Origin: Streptomyces lomondensis
Lineage (GTDB): Bacteria; Actinomycetota; Actinomycetes; Streptomycetales; Streptomycetaceae
Assembly: GCF_014651035.1 (NCBI RefSeq)
Contig: NZ_BMWC01000008.1
Coordinates: forward strand, 1-64,000
Length of the DNA: 64,000 nucleotides
Direction: 5' to 3'
Below are positions 9,323 to 19,036 of this stretch, one piece after another. A program made the translations under genes and the position numbers. The notes under the pieces are model-generated. The model saw only the letters and a program-made list of their open reading frames with translations. It did not search any database and was not told where the DNA came from. The first letter of the stretch is position 1; every line of letters begins with the position of its first letter.

Positions 9323-12300
9323 CGGTGTACGCGCGCTGCGCCTCGGCCAGCTCGCGCAGGACGTCCTCCGAGGTGAGAGCGGTGCCGCGGGAGCGCTCCG
9401 CCGCGCTCCGGGCGCTGCCCAGGGCTGCGCGGGTCTCGGCGTCCGTCCGCTCCGCCTGGGCGCGCTCCGGCATGGGGCGCGGCCGGCCGGCCCGCCACTG
9501 GTCGCCCGCACCGAGCAGCCGTGCCGCGCGCGGGTAGTCGCCGAGGTCGGCCAGCAGCTCCGCCGCGCCGTCCGCGACCGTGGCCCGGATCGTGTCCGAG
9601 CACCGCTTGTCCACGGCCTCGCGCAGGGCTCCGGTCAGCCTGGGCAGGGCTGCCTCCGGGCCCGACTCGCTCGCCGTGATCACGGCGTCGACCAGATGCA
9701 GCATCACCAGGAACTGCGGCGGCGGTGTGCCGCGCGCGGCATCCACGCGCGCCGCCTCGCACAGGTCGCGCGCCCTCGCGGTGTGCCCTTCCTCGGACGC
9801 GATCTGGGCGCGCAGCAGCAGGACGAACGCCTTGGAGTCCGCCACGCCGTGCCGGTCGGCGGCGGCACTCGCCTCGTCCAGCGCCGCCAGCGCGGCCGGG
9901 CGGTCTCCCGCGCGGTAGGCGATCTCGGCGAGCCGGGCGATGAGGAACGGCGACTCCGTGTACGCGCCCACCTCGAAGGCGAGCCGCAGGGCCTCCTCGT
10001 ACTCCCCCTTGGCCTCCTCGAAACGGCTGCGCGCCATGGCGGCCTCGCCGGCCGCGCTGCACACCTGGGCCCGCAGCCAGCGGTCACCGGAGCGGCGGCT
10101 GAGGACCCGCAGCTCCGTGAGGTCGTCGTCGACGCCCTCCAGATCGCCGGGGGCGTCGACGACCATGTGGGTGCGGAACATCAGGGCGACGGCGATCTCC
10201 CAGTCCCCGCCATGGGCCCGGCAGTGGGCGACGGCGGAGTCCATGACGTGCCGGACCTCGTCCTGATCCCGCCCGCCGCCCGCGAAGGAGGAGATCATCG
10301 GCCAGACGAGCCCCGGGAGCCGGGCGGCCCGCGGTCCGCCCTCCGCGAAGAACGCCCACACCCGCTCCACGTACGACGGCCGCAGCTCCATGAACCCCTG
10401 CAAGGGCCCCGCTTCGGCCATGAAGAACAGATGCATCATGCGCAGATCCATCCGCCGGGCGTGCAGCGGATGCCCCGCCTCCCCGCCCGGCGCGGCGAGG
10501 AAGTGGTCGACGGGATCCGGCAGGCCCTGCTCCTCACCGGACGGCGGACGACCGCCGGTATCGAGAGCCGCTCCCAGGCGCAGGATCCGCTCGAGCCACT
10601 CCATGCCCTCGTGCCGGTAGTTGCGCAGCCACCAGAACCAGCCCATGGCCAGGAGGACTGCGCCGGCCTCCTCCTCGTCCCCGGCGGTGAGAGCACGGTC
10701 GAGGGCCGCGCGGATGTTGTCCAGCTCGCTCTCCAGGCGGGAGATCCACGGCAGTTGCCCGGCGGAGCGCAGCAGCGGATCGGCCCGCTCGACGAGCGCG
10801 CGCACCCACGCCCGGTGCCGGCGCTCGGCCTCGGCGCGCAGCAACGGGGCCTCGGCGGCGCGCTCGACGGCGTACTCGTGGATGGTCTCCAGCATGCGGT
10901 ACCGCATGCCGCCGGAGCCGTCCTGCGCGCTGGGCGCCGCCACGACGAGGGACTTGTCGACGAGCGCCCCGAGCAGTTCGGCGGCGGGCCCGCCGCACAC
11001 CGCTTCGGCCGCCGCGAGGTCCCAGCCGCCCGCGAACACGGACATCTCGCACAGCACCGTCCGCTCGGCCTCGTCGAGCAGGTCCCACGACCAGTCGACG
11101 ACGGCCCGCAGGGTCTGCTGGCGGGGCAGGACCGTGCGGCTCCCGGAGGTGAGGAGGCGGAAGCGGTCGTCGAGCCGGTCGGCGATCTGCCGGGGCGTGA
11201 GCAGCCGGAGCCGGGCAGCCGCCAGCTCGATGGCGAGCGGCAGCCCGTCCAGCCGCCGGCAGATCTCCGCCACCGACCGCTCGTCGCGGAGCACGGCGTC
11301 CGCGTCGGGACGGACGGCGGCGGCACGCTCCGCGAACAGCCGGCGCGCCTGCTCTGGCCGCAGCGGCTCGACCGGCCGCACCAACTCGCCCGGCACGCCC
11401 AGGGGTTCACGGCTGGTGGCGAGGATCGTGAGCCCCGGGCTGCGGGTCAGCAGGGTCTCGGCGAGGTGGGCGGCGGCGCCGATGACATGCTCGCAGTTGT
11501 CAAGGATCAGCAGCTGGCTGCGCGGGGCGCAGTACTCCACGAGCAGGGCGACGGGGTCGTCCTGCACGGCCGTGAGCTCGCTGGTCATCAGCACGGTCTC
11601 GCGCAGACCGAGCGCACTGACCACCGCTCCCGGCACCGCCTCCGGCCGGTCGAGCGGGGCGAGCTCGGCCAGCCATGCCTGCGGAAGCCCGGCGGCGGCC
11701 TCCTCGGCGAGACGGGTCTTGCCGGAGCCGCCCGGTCCGGTGAGGGTGACGAGGCGGGCCCTGTGCAGGTCGGAACGGATGGCGTCGATCTCGGGTTCCC
11801 GGCCGACGAAAGAGGTCAGACGGGGACGGAGGTTGCCGGTGCGCTCGGGCGGGGCGGGCGCGGGCCCCTCGTACGGCGCGGCCGTGCCGAGCAGTTCGGC
11901 GTGCAGGGCGCGCAGTTCGGGTCCCGGGTCGGTGCCGAGGCCTTCGGCGAGGGCGCGGCGGGCGGACTCGTACGCGGCGAGGGCGTCGGCCTCCCGGCCG
12001 GTGTCGCGCAGGGCGCGGATCAGGAGGGCGTGCAGCGGTTCGTCGTACGGGTGCGCGACGGTCAGTTCCCGCAGTTCCGGTACGACGTCCGGCGCGCGGC
12101 CGAGCCGTAGGCGGGCCTCGGCGCGGGCCCGGGTCGCCTCCAGGCGGGTCGCCTCCGGGCGGGTGGCGGCGGAGCGGTCGGGGAGGTCGGCGAGGGCGGG
12201 GCCGCGCCAGAGGGCGAGGGCGGCGTCGAGGTGCCGTTCCGCGAGGGCGGGGTCGTCTGCGGCGAGGGCGCCGGAGCCCTGCCGGACGAGCCGTTCGAAG

Positions 12301-12596
12301 ACGAAGAGGTCGATGTCGTCCTGGGTCGCCGCGAGTCGGTAGCCGCCGGTCTCCGAGGTCACGGCCCCCTTGCCGAGCGCTCGGCGGAGCCGGCCGACCA
12401 GGGCCTGGAGGGCGGCGGGGGCGTCCTGGGGCGGGTCGTCCGCCCAGACCTCGTCGATCAGCGTCTCGGGTGTCGTGACGCGGGAGGGGCGCAGGGCGAG
12501 GGCGGTGAGCAGGGCACGGACGCGGGGGCCGCCGACGGGTATGACCGTGCCGTGCTCGTCCTCTGCCGTGGTGACGCCCAGGATTCTGTACCGCAC
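9309..12596 (-). CDS. SARP/AfsR-like regulator (winged helix, BTAD, NB-ARC, TPR)
   Basis: A 1095-residue STAND-class transcription regulator. An OmpR-type winged helix (about 1-90) and a bacterial transcriptional activation domain (about 97-240) form the SARP part. A P-loop ATPase follows (LTGPGGSGKTRLAEE near 285; LLILDNCEH as Walker B), then a winged-helix/ARC region and a C-terminal helical TPR-like region from about 600. Large SARPs of this layout resemble AfsR and usually activate secondary metabolism or development. The GTG at 12596 is chosen by the conserved VRYRILG start of SARP domains; sequence further upstream is intergenic repeat. There is no adjacent biosynthetic cluster, so the target is unknown. 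Confidence 0.87.
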   Translation of the reverse strand: MRYRILGVTTAEDEHGTVIPVGGPRVRALLTALALRPSRVTTPETLIDEVWADDPPQDAPAALQALVGRLRRALGKGAVTSETGGYRLAATQDDIDLFVFERLVRQGSGALAADDPALAERHLDAALALWRGPALADLPDRSAATRPEATRLEATRARAEARLRLGRAPDVVPELRELTVAHPYDEPLHALLIRALRDTGREADALAAYESARRALAEGLGTDPGPELRALHAELLGTAAPYEGPAPAPPERTGNLRPRLTSFVGREPEIDAIRSDLHRARLVTLTGPGGSGKTRLAEEAAAGLPQAWLAELAPLDRPEAVPGAVVSALGLRETVLMTSELTAVQDDPVALLVEYCAPRSQLLILDNCEHVIGAAAHLAETLLTRSPGLTILATSREPLGVPGELVRPVEPLRPEQARRLFAERAAAVRPDADAVLRDERSVAEICRRLDGLPLAIELAAARLRLLTPRQIADRLDDRFRLLTSGSRTVLPRQQTLRAVVDWSWDLLDEAERTVLCEMSVFAGGWDLAAAEAVCGGPAAELLGALVDKSLVVAAPSAQDGSGGMRYRMLETIHEYAVERAAEAPLLRAEAERRHRAWVRALVERADPLLRSAGQLPWISRLESELDNIRAALDRALTAGDEEEAGAVLLAMGWFWWLRNYRHEGMEWLERILRLGAALDTGGRPPSGEEQGLPDPVDHFLAAPGGEAGHPLHARRMDLRMMHLFFMAEAGPLQGFMELRPSYVERVWAFFAEGGPRAARLPGLVWPMISSFAGGGRDQDEVRHVMDSAVAHCRAHGGDWEIAVALMFRTHMVVDAPGDLEGVDDDLTELRVLSRRSGDRWLRAQVCSAAGEAAMARSRFEEAKGEYEEALRLAFEVGAYTESPFLIARLAEIAYRAGDRPAALAALDEASAAADRHGVADSKAFVLLLRAQIASEEGHTARARDLCEAARVDAARGTPPPQFLVMLHLVDAVITASESGPEAALPRLTGALREAVDKRCSDTIRATVADGAAELLADLGDYPRAARLLGAGDQWRAGRPRPMPERAQAERTDAETRAALGSARSAAERSRGTALTSEDVLRELAEAQRAYTANRR

Positions 12597-12740
12597 CGGG
12601 TTATTGTCGCTGGGTTCTGACCGAGGGCCGGGGGTTTTCGGTGCGGGGTGTTGCTGGGGGCTGTTGTGCAGGTGCCAGGTGCGTGCTCGGTGCTCGGCGT
12701 TGTCGTGAGGGCCGGGGCGTCGCGCAACCCGGCGCCGCGG

Positions 12741-12960
12741 GGTGCCGCTGCGCCCACCCGTGCCGCCCCAGCGGCACGACTGCCCGCAACTAAGCGGGAC
12801 CAGCGGTCCGCCTCCACTCGCCCGCACCCGCGCACGGCGAGAAGGGGCCGTGTCGGGGGGTGTCCGCCCGCAGCGGTTGGCGCGTCAACGGACAGTCAGT
12901 CGGCGTCCAACCCCATCGCGCCGTTCCGAGGACGGACACCCCCCGGCGCGGCCCCGACCC
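12741..12960. repeat. Dispersed intergenic repeat, copy 1
   Basis: Two blocks are shared with 18814-18975: 12741-12788 (48 bp, identical) and 12865-12960 (96 bp, identical). The first block contains a GTGCCGC/GCGGCAC hairpin around a CCCA loop; the second contains a TGTCCG/CGGACA palindrome-rich stretch. They sit between the SARP gene start and the 3' end of the asparagine-synthase-like gene. Such units recur in Streptomyces intergenic DNA; a terminator or REP-like role is plausible. Confidence 0.85.
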
Positions 12961-12993
12961 CCCACCCGGCACTAGGCGCAACGCGCACCCCCA

Positions 12994-13043
12994 CCGAAGC
13001 AGCCACAGGCCGCCGCAGGCACCCCACCCCACCGCCGGAGGCA
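12994..13043. repeat. Short dispersed repeat, second copy at 63080-63129
   Basis: A 50-bp block that recurs with only a few mismatches at 63080-63129. It carries CCACAGGCCGCCGCAGGC, able to fold locally. Both copies lie in non-coding DNA beside gene ends or starts, consistent with a REP-like element. Confidence 0.7.
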
Positions 13044-13059
13044 CCCGCCGCGGCACGCC

Positions 13060-15177
13060 CTACCCCCGCCGCCCCCCACCGGCCCCCGCCCCCAACGCCC
13101 CCCGCTGCGGCGCGACCCCCGCCGGTACCGCTCGCTGTCGCGCCGGCGTGCCCGTCCAGCACGTGCCGCGGCGGGCCAGCAGCCGTCGAAGCCACAGTTC
13201 CAGGGAGACCAGGTCGGCGAGGCCGTCCAACGGGAGGGGCTCGCCCGCCGCCGCGCCCCGCAGGGCCTTGCGGACCACCCGGGCCTCGACCAGCCCCGCC
13301 TCCGCCAGCAGCGGCGTGTCGAACAGCGCGACCAGCGAGTCCGCCGCGACGCGAAGCCCCGTACGCGCCGCGGCCGCCGTCGTCGCCTGGGTCGGCGCGC
13401 CCCACCCGGCCGGCAACTCCCGCACCCCGGCCCCCTCCAGCACCGTACGCAGAATCGCCGCCCGCGCCCCCGGCCGCACCCGCAACGCCTCGGGCAGCGC
13501 CCGGGCGGCGCGGACGACCTGGTTGTCGAGGAACGGCGCGTGCAGCCGCTGGAAGCGGATCTCCGCGGCCTGCTCCAGCACCCGCAGGTCCGCCGCGTGC
13601 CGCGCCAGCGTCGCCCGCGCGCGGAAGTCACCCGGCCGCTGCCCCGGCCCCACCAACTCCGACCGGTGCCTCGACGCCTGAAGGCGAACCGATACTTCAG
13701 CGAGCGCCTCACCGGTCAGCCAGCGCGCCGCCGGCCCGGGTCTGCCCCAGGTCAGCGCGGCGAGCGAGGCCTCCACCGCCCCACCGGGCGCGTCGAAGCC
13801 GTCGTCCGACCGGTGGTCGAGGAGGCGCTCGGCCAGGGACTCCAGCCCCGCCCGGTACGGCGTACGGGACAGCCGCCGCGCCGCCGCGTACACGCGCGCG
13901 GGGACCAGCACCGAGCCGTCCGCCTTGGCCAGCGCGGCGACCGGCCGCACGAGATGACGCCGCTTGCGGTCCATCAGCAGGTCGGCCAGCCGCGCGGGAT
14001 GGGCGTCCAGGACCTGCCGCGCCCCGTACCCCGTGAAGTGGTCCGCGCTGCCGGACGCCAGCCGCGCCCGGTGCCGGGCCGCCGACACCAGGGACGGCCC
14101 GGGTTCATCGGTGAGCGGGCCCTCCAGGTCGGCGTACGGGAGGGTCTCCTCGCCGCCCGCCACGACCACGTGGTGCAGCCGCGGGTTCGCCGCCAGCGCC
14201 CCGGCCCGCTCCAGCTCGGCCTCACGCCCCCCGACGGCCAGGTCGTTGAACGTGACCGCCAGCAGCCGCTCCCCCGCGCCCGTGCCGTGCCCCAGCACGG
14301 TGCCCGGCATCCCGGGCAGCCCCGCGGCCAGCAGCGCCAGCGTCCCCGAGGCCGGCCCGCCGGACAGGTCCGCCCCGATTCCCGGCACCGGCATCCCCCG
14401 CGCGGCACGCCGCTCGGCGGGCCCCATGCCGGGCACCGGCCCGGGGTCGATGTCCGCCCCGGGAACATGCCGCGGCGCGGACAGCCGCGTCCGTACGGCC
14501 TCCACGAGGGCGTCCCGTACGGCGTCGACCGCGCTGTCCGGATCGGCCGGCGGGGCGGCGACCGCCAGCGAGGCGACGGGCTCGTACCCGGCGACCTCCC
14601 GCGCCCCGGCGCGCAGGATGAGCGCATGCCCCGGCGGAATGCGCTTCACGCCGTCGTACGGCGTGGAGTCGTGGAGCGCGGCGGGCACGTCAGGGGCGGC
14701 CAGCAGCGCGGCGAGGTGCCCGAAGTCGAGGTTGGCCTCGATGAGGTCGGCCAGCGGCAGCGCGGCCGTCGCGTACGCCGTGCCGCCGGCCCAGGGGGTG
14801 TAGAACACCGGCCGCGCGCCCGCGAGATCACCGCAGACGGTGATCCGCCTGCCGACCTGCACGATCGCGGTGTAGCTCCCGGACCAGGCGGTCAGATGCC
14901 GAAGTGCCCCGCCCCGCGCGGCGAACAGCGCGACGCGCAGCTGCTCGTCGGTGGCGCCGCAGATGCCGAGCACGGCGATACGGGTGCGGTCGTCGGCCGT
15001 CACGACCCGCACCTCGTCGGGGCGCCAGTCGCCGACGGCCCACAGCGGATCGGGGTCGCCCCACAGGAGTTGGGACCCCACCGGGTGCAGCGTCTCACCC
15101 TCGTGCCCGGTGGCCCCCGCCGAACCGGCAGCGACGGCTCCCGCGGCGGTGCTGCTCCATCCCACCAACCACCGCAT
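13060..15177 (-). CDS. Asparagine-synthase-like (AsnB-type) protein
   Basis: A protein of about 705 residues related to glutamine-dependent asparagine synthases. The first 200 residues resemble the Ntn glutaminase fold but start MRWLVGW, without the catalytic Cys2 of true AsnB. The C-terminal part is synthetase-like, with an adenylate-binding loop that reads LSGGPASG where SGGxDS is expected. This argues against a normal asparagine synthase; lasso-peptide cyclases are the closest functional analogues, but no precursor peptide is recognisable beside it. The ATG at 15177 has GGAGG five nt upstream; an ATG at 15231 is an alternative. It is divergent from the sporulation-associated gene across about 870 bp. 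The substrate is unknown. Confidence 0.78.
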   Translation of the reverse strand: MRWLVGWSSTAAGAVAAGSAGATGHEGETLHPVGSQLLWGDPDPLWAVGDWRPDEVRVVTADDRTRIAVLGICGATDEQLRVALFAARGGALRHLTAWSGSYTAIVQVGRRITVCGDLAGARPVFYTPWAGGTAYATAALPLADLIEANLDFGHLAALLAAPDVPAALHDSTPYDGVKRIPPGHALILRAGAREVAGYEPVASLAVAAPPADPDSAVDAVRDALVEAVRTRLSAPRHVPGADIDPGPVPGMGPAERRAARGMPVPGIGADLSGGPASGTLALLAAGLPGMPGTVLGHGTGAGERLLAVTFNDLAVGGREAELERAGALAANPRLHHVVVAGGEETLPYADLEGPLTDEPGPSLVSAARHRARLASGSADHFTGYGARQVLDAHPARLADLLMDRKRRHLVRPVAALAKADGSVLVPARVYAAARRLSRTPYRAGLESLAERLLDHRSDDGFDAPGGAVEASLAALTWGRPGPAARWLTGEALAEVSVRLQASRHRSELVGPGQRPGDFRARATLARHAADLRVLEQAAEIRFQRLHAPFLDNQVVRAARALPEALRVRPGARAAILRTVLEGAGVRELPAGWGAPTQATTAAAARTGLRVAADSLVALFDTPLLAEAGLVEARVVRKALRGAAAGEPLPLDGLADLVSLELWLRRLLARRGTCWTGTPARQRAVPAGVAPQRGALGAGAGGGRRG

Positions 15178-16047
15178 CGCCGCCTCCACAGGCTGTGGAC
15201 AACCAGTGCACCGTACGAACCGGTTCACCATGCTGCCATGAAGGAAGCGCTCCAGAGGGTGCCCGCGCCGCTTGCGCTCCGCCGAATGCGCCCCGGCGGA
15301 GCCACCCACGCCGTCCGGAACTCCCCGAACACCCGCACGCCACAAGGAGAGAGGACGCAGAAGCAGGCACGGAAGACGTGCGGAGAGGATGAGGGACTGG
15401 ACGGACCGAGAAGACGCGACCCAACCGTCGGCCCAACCGCCGCCGACCCAACCCCCGCCGACCCAACCGCCGCCGACAAGAAGAAACAGCCAAGAATCAA
15501 GGCCCGCCAGCGACACGTCTCCCCTGGGACCGCGACGCGAATGCGCCCCCGATACGCGCCCTAAACACGCCCGATGCGCCCTCAAGTACCGTGGTCGGAG
15601 CCCTGATACCCCGCGAACGACGGGGTCGATTTTCGGCCAAATCGCCGACATGCACGCAGAGTCGAACACTCTCCGTACAGGCTCCGCGTACCACCACCCG
15701 GTCGCGTAGTCCGGGAGACGCGGCACGCCTCCCGGACCGTTCCGCCGCCCGCGGGGATGGAGGCGGCGGTGTCCCCCAGCCCACTGGATCCAGTACAGCG
15801 GGCCGACCCACGCAGTGACCATGGAACCGCTCCCGCGATGGCCGGAGAAGAGCGCACGGGCGGGCGCACGGCCACACAGCGGGAGCACGCCGCAACTGCC
15901 CGTATCTGAACCGCACTTCAGTACGGACCACAATCCCGCCAACCGGAACAATGCCCCTTAACGCTTGGGATGCGGCGAACTACGCTGGGTTTACGAATGC
16001 CGCACGGTTATGCCAGCGCGGCAGCCGTCTGTGTCGAGGGGTGGCGC
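15178..16047. other. 870-bp divergent intergenic region
   Basis: No convincing gene. A tandem repeat of about 15 bp (CCAACCGCCGCCGAC-type units) lies near 15432-15477. A short plus-strand reading frame from 15238 lacks a ribosome binding site and is Arg/Pro-rich. The right part (about 15955-16047), ahead of the sporulation-associated gene, is more AT-rich and should hold its promoter. Confidence 0.5.
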
Positions 16048-17472
16048 ATGTCCAGGGAGCAACGCGGGCCGAACGAAAAACTCGGCGCCGTTCTCGCCCT
16101 CGCGGGAATCAGCAACGCGGGCCTCGCGCGACGCGTCAACGATCTTGGCGCTCAGCGAGGGCTGACGCTTCGCTATGACAAGACGTCGGTGGCGCGCTGG
16201 GTGTCGAAGGGCATGGTGCCGCAGGGTGCGGCGCCGCACCTCATCGCCGCCGCCATCGGCCAGAAGCTGGGCCGCCCGGTGCCGCTCCACGAGATCGGCC
16301 TGGCGGACGCGGACCCGGCGCCCGAAGTCGGCCTCGCCTTCCCCCGGGACGTCGGCCAGGCGGTGAAGTCCGCGACGGAGCTGTACCGCCTCGACCTCGC
16401 GGGCCGCCGCGCCGGCTCGGGCGGCATCTGGCAGTCGCTGGCCGGATCGTTCGCGGTAAGCGCGTACGCAACGCCCGCCTCACGATGGCTGATAACCCCG
16501 GCCGACAGTTCGGTCGCGCGTGACGTGGGCCCCGGCGAGGGCTCCGGCGCACCGCTCAAAGTCGGCCACAGCGATGTGCAGAAGCTGCGGGAGGCCGCCG
16601 AGGACGCGCGGCGCTGGGACTCCAAGTACGGCGGTGGCGACTGGCGTTCGTCGATGGTCCCCGAGTGCTTAAGGGTCGAGGCCGCCCCGCTCCTGCTCGG
16701 CTCCTACTCCGACGAGGTCGGCCGGGCCCTCTTCGGTGCCTCCGCCGAACTCACCCGGCTCGCCGGCTGGATGGCCTTCGACACGGGCCAGCAGGAAGCG
16801 GCCCAGCGCTACTACATCCAGGCCCTGCGCCTGGCCCGCGCGGCGGCGGACGTCCCCCTCGGGGGCTACGTCCTGGCCTCCATGTCCCTCCAGGCCACCT
16901 ACCGCGGCTTCGGCGACGAGGGCGTGGACCTCGCCCAGGCCGCCCTGGAACGCAACCGCGGCCTGGCGACGGCCCGCACCATGAGCTTCTTCCGCCTCGT
17001 CGAGGCCCGGGCACACGCGCGTGCCGGTGACGCCCAGGCGGCCGGCGGCGCCCTGAAGGCCGCCGAGAGCTGGCTGGAGCGCGCCCGCCCCGGCGACAAC
17101 GACCCGAGCTGGCTCGGCTTCTACTCCTACGACCGTTTCGCCGCCGACGCGGCCGAGTGCTATCGCGACCTGAAGGCACCCCGCCAGGTCCGCCGCTTCA
17201 CGGAGCAGGCACTCTCGAAGCCCACCGAGGAGTTCGTCCGCTCCCACGGCCTGCGCCTGGTCGTCTCGGCCGTCGCCGAACTGGAGTCGGGCAACCTGGA
17301 CGCGGCGTGCGAGCAGGGCGTACGGGCGGTGGAGGTCGCCGGGCGCATCTCCTCGGCCCGTACGACGGAGTACGTGAAGGATCTCCTCCACCGACTGGAG
17401 CCGTACGGCGACGAGCCGCGGGTGGTGGAGCTCCGCGAGCGCGCGCGGCCGCTGCTGATGGCCCCTGCCTGA
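16048..17472 (+). CDS. Sporulation-associated regulator (ORF1590-like)
   Basis: A 474-residue protein. An N-terminal helix-turn-helix-like region (about 15-60, ISNAGLARRVND ... TSVARWVSKG) is followed by a helical, TPR-like remainder with the AAQRYYIQALRLARAA repeat style. It matches my memory of the S. griseus ORF1590 / S. coelicolor SCO4114 sporulation-associated family, reported to yield two products from different starts. ATG 16048 has GAGGGG six nt upstream; in-frame ATGs at 15970 and 15997 could give a longer form. Codon 208 (16669-16671) is TTA, so translation should depend on the bldA tRNA, fitting a developmental role. The name is by recall; DNA binding is inferred. Confidence 0.78.
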   Translation: MSREQRGPNEKLGAVLALAGISNAGLARRVNDLGAQRGLTLRYDKTSVARWVSKGMVPQGAAPHLIAAAIGQKLGRPVPLHEIGLADADPAPEVGLAFPRDVGQAVKSATELYRLDLAGRRAGSGGIWQSLAGSFAVSAYATPASRWLITPADSSVARDVGPGEGSGAPLKVGHSDVQKLREAAEDARRWDSKYGGGDWRSSMVPECLRVEAAPLLLGSYSDEVGRALFGASAELTRLAGWMAFDTGQQEAAQRYYIQALRLARAAADVPLGGYVLASMSLQATYRGFGDEGVDLAQAALERNRGLATARTMSFFRLVEARAHARAGDAQAAGGALKAAESWLERARPGDNDPSWLGFYSYDRFAADAAECYRDLKAPRQVRRFTEQALSKPTEEFVRSHGLRLVVSAVAELESGNLDAACEQGVRAVEVAGRISSARTTEYVKDLLHRLEPYGDEPRVVELRERARPLLMAPA

Positions 17473-17556
17473 GCATGTACCTGCCTACCGCCCGACTCCG
17501 CGTTTGAAGCCGCTGTCAGTGGCGCAGTGCACTATCGGTAGCGGGAGGTGGTGCGG

Positions 17557-18753
17557 GTGCGGACCCCATACGACTGTGACGTGCTGGTGATCGGCGGCGG
17601 GATCGTCGGCCTGTCGACGGCCTACGCGATCACACGCGCCGCACCGGGCACACGTGTCACCGTCCTGGAGAAGGAACCCGGCCCGGCCCGGCACCAGACC
17701 GGCCGCAACAGCGGCGTCATCCACAGCGGCATCTACTACCGGCCGGGCTCCCTCAAGGCGCGCTACGCGGTGCGGGGCGCCGCCGAGATGGTCAAGTTCT
17801 GCGCCGAGTACGGCATCCCGCACGCGGTCACCGGCAAGCTGATCGTCGCCACCGACCGCTCCGAGCTGCCCCGCCTGCACGCGCTCGTGCAGCGCGGCCG
17901 GGAGAACGGCATCCCGGTCCGGGAACTGGGCGCGTCCCAGATCGCCGAGTACGAGCCGGAGGTGCGGGGCCTCGCCGCGATACACGTCGGCACGACCGGC
18001 ATCTGCGACTTCGTCGCGGTCGCCCGCCAGCTGGCCCACGGCTCGGGTGCGGAGATCCGCTACGGCACGCGGGTCGTCCGCGTCGACCGCCGCCCCGAGC
18101 GGGGGGTCGCGGTGCTCACGGCCGCCGGGGACGTCGTACGCGGGCGGGTCCTGGTGAACTGCGCGGGCCTGCACTGCGACGAGATCGCCCGGCTGACCGG
18201 GGACGACCCGGACGTGCGGATCGTGCCCTTCCGCGGCGAGTACTACGAACTCGCCCGGCCGGAGCTGGTCCGGAGGTTGGTCTATCCCGTGCCCGACCCG
18301 GCGTTCCCCTTCCTCGGGGTGCACCTCACGCGCGGTATCGACGGGGGTGTCCACATCGGCCCCAACGCGGTGCCTGCGCTGGCCCGCGAGGGGTACGGCT
18401 GGGGCACGGTCCGCTGGCGCGAGCTCGGCTCGACCCTGACCTGGCCGGGCTCCTGGCGCATTGCCCGCCGGCACTGGCGGTACGGGGCGGGTGAGCTGCG
18501 CCGGTCGCTGTCCAAGGGCGCCTTCACGGAGGCGGTGCGCAGGCTGCTGCCCGGGGTGTCCGAGGACGACCTGGTGCCGACGGCGGCGGGTGTGCGGGCA
18601 CAGGCCGTACTGCGTGACGGAACCCTGGTCGACGACTTCCTGATCCGCGAGGCCCCTCGGACGGTCCACGTGCTGAACGCGCCGTCACCTGCGGCTACGG
18701 CGTCCTTGCCGATCGGCAGGGAGGTGGCGCGCAGGGCGTTGAGCGCGCTGTGA
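17557..18753 (+). CDS. lhgO: FAD-dependent L-2-hydroxyglutarate oxidase family protein
   Basis: A protein of about 398 residues with an N-terminal FAD-binding motif (VLVIGGGIVGLSTAYA) and the family signature HQTGRNSGVIHSGIYY, followed by the DAO-fold substrate domain and a C-terminal GVRAQ / PSPAATASLPIG closure. LhgO enzymes oxidise L-2-hydroxyglutarate to 2-oxoglutarate and pass electrons to the quinone pool or to oxygen; that substrate is assigned by family resemblance only. GGGAGG at 17543-17548 favours the GTG at 17557; GTGs at 17548 and 17551 are alternatives. It lies in the same orientation as the sporulation gene 84 bp upstream. The repeat copy 2 follows its stop. Confidence 0.85.
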   Translation: MRTPYDCDVLVIGGGIVGLSTAYAITRAAPGTRVTVLEKEPGPARHQTGRNSGVIHSGIYYRPGSLKARYAVRGAAEMVKFCAEYGIPHAVTGKLIVATDRSELPRLHALVQRGRENGIPVRELGASQIAEYEPEVRGLAAIHVGTTGICDFVAVARQLAHGSGAEIRYGTRVVRVDRRPERGVAVLTAAGDVVRGRVLVNCAGLHCDEIARLTGDDPDVRIVPFRGEYYELARPELVRRLVYPVPDPAFPFLGVHLTRGIDGGVHIGPNAVPALAREGYGWGTVRWRELGSTLTWPGSWRIARRHWRYGAGELRRSLSKGAFTEAVRRLLPGVSEDDLVPTAAGVRAQAVLRDGTLVDDFLIREAPRTVHVLNAPSPAATASLPIGREVARRALSAL

Positions 18754-18813
18754 GTGTGCCGGCTGCTCGGCGTCGGCGCGGAGGCCGGGTGGGTGCGCAA
18801 CTCGGCGCGACGA

Positions 18814-18975
18814 GGTGCCGCTGCGCCCACCCGTGCCGCCCCAGCGGCACGACTGCCCGCAGCTAGGGCAGCGACCACGCGCCCGCAGCGGTTGGCGCGT
18901 CAACGGACAGTCAGTCGGCGTCCAACCCCATCGCGCCGTTCCGAGGACGGACACCCCCCGGCGCGGCCCCGACCC
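18814..18975. repeat. Dispersed intergenic repeat, copy 2
   Basis: 18814-18861 is identical to 12741-12788, and 18880-18975 is identical to 12865-12960, in the same orientation and order; the spacer between the two blocks is shorter here (18 bp against 76 bp). The GTGCCGC/GCGGCAC hairpin lies 70-100 bp past the lhgO-like stop, so it could end that transcript. Confidence 0.85.
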
Positions 18976-19036
18976 ACACCCGGCGAAAAGGCGCAAGCGC
19001 ACGCCCCCACCCACCGGCCGTAAAATCGGCCTCACT

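Noticed and set aside
15238..15564. Possible small gene or lasso precursor beside the asparagine-synthase-like gene
   Set aside because: No ribosome binding site, Arg/Pro-rich product and a 15-bp tandem repeat inside; no leader/core pattern of a RiPP precursor.
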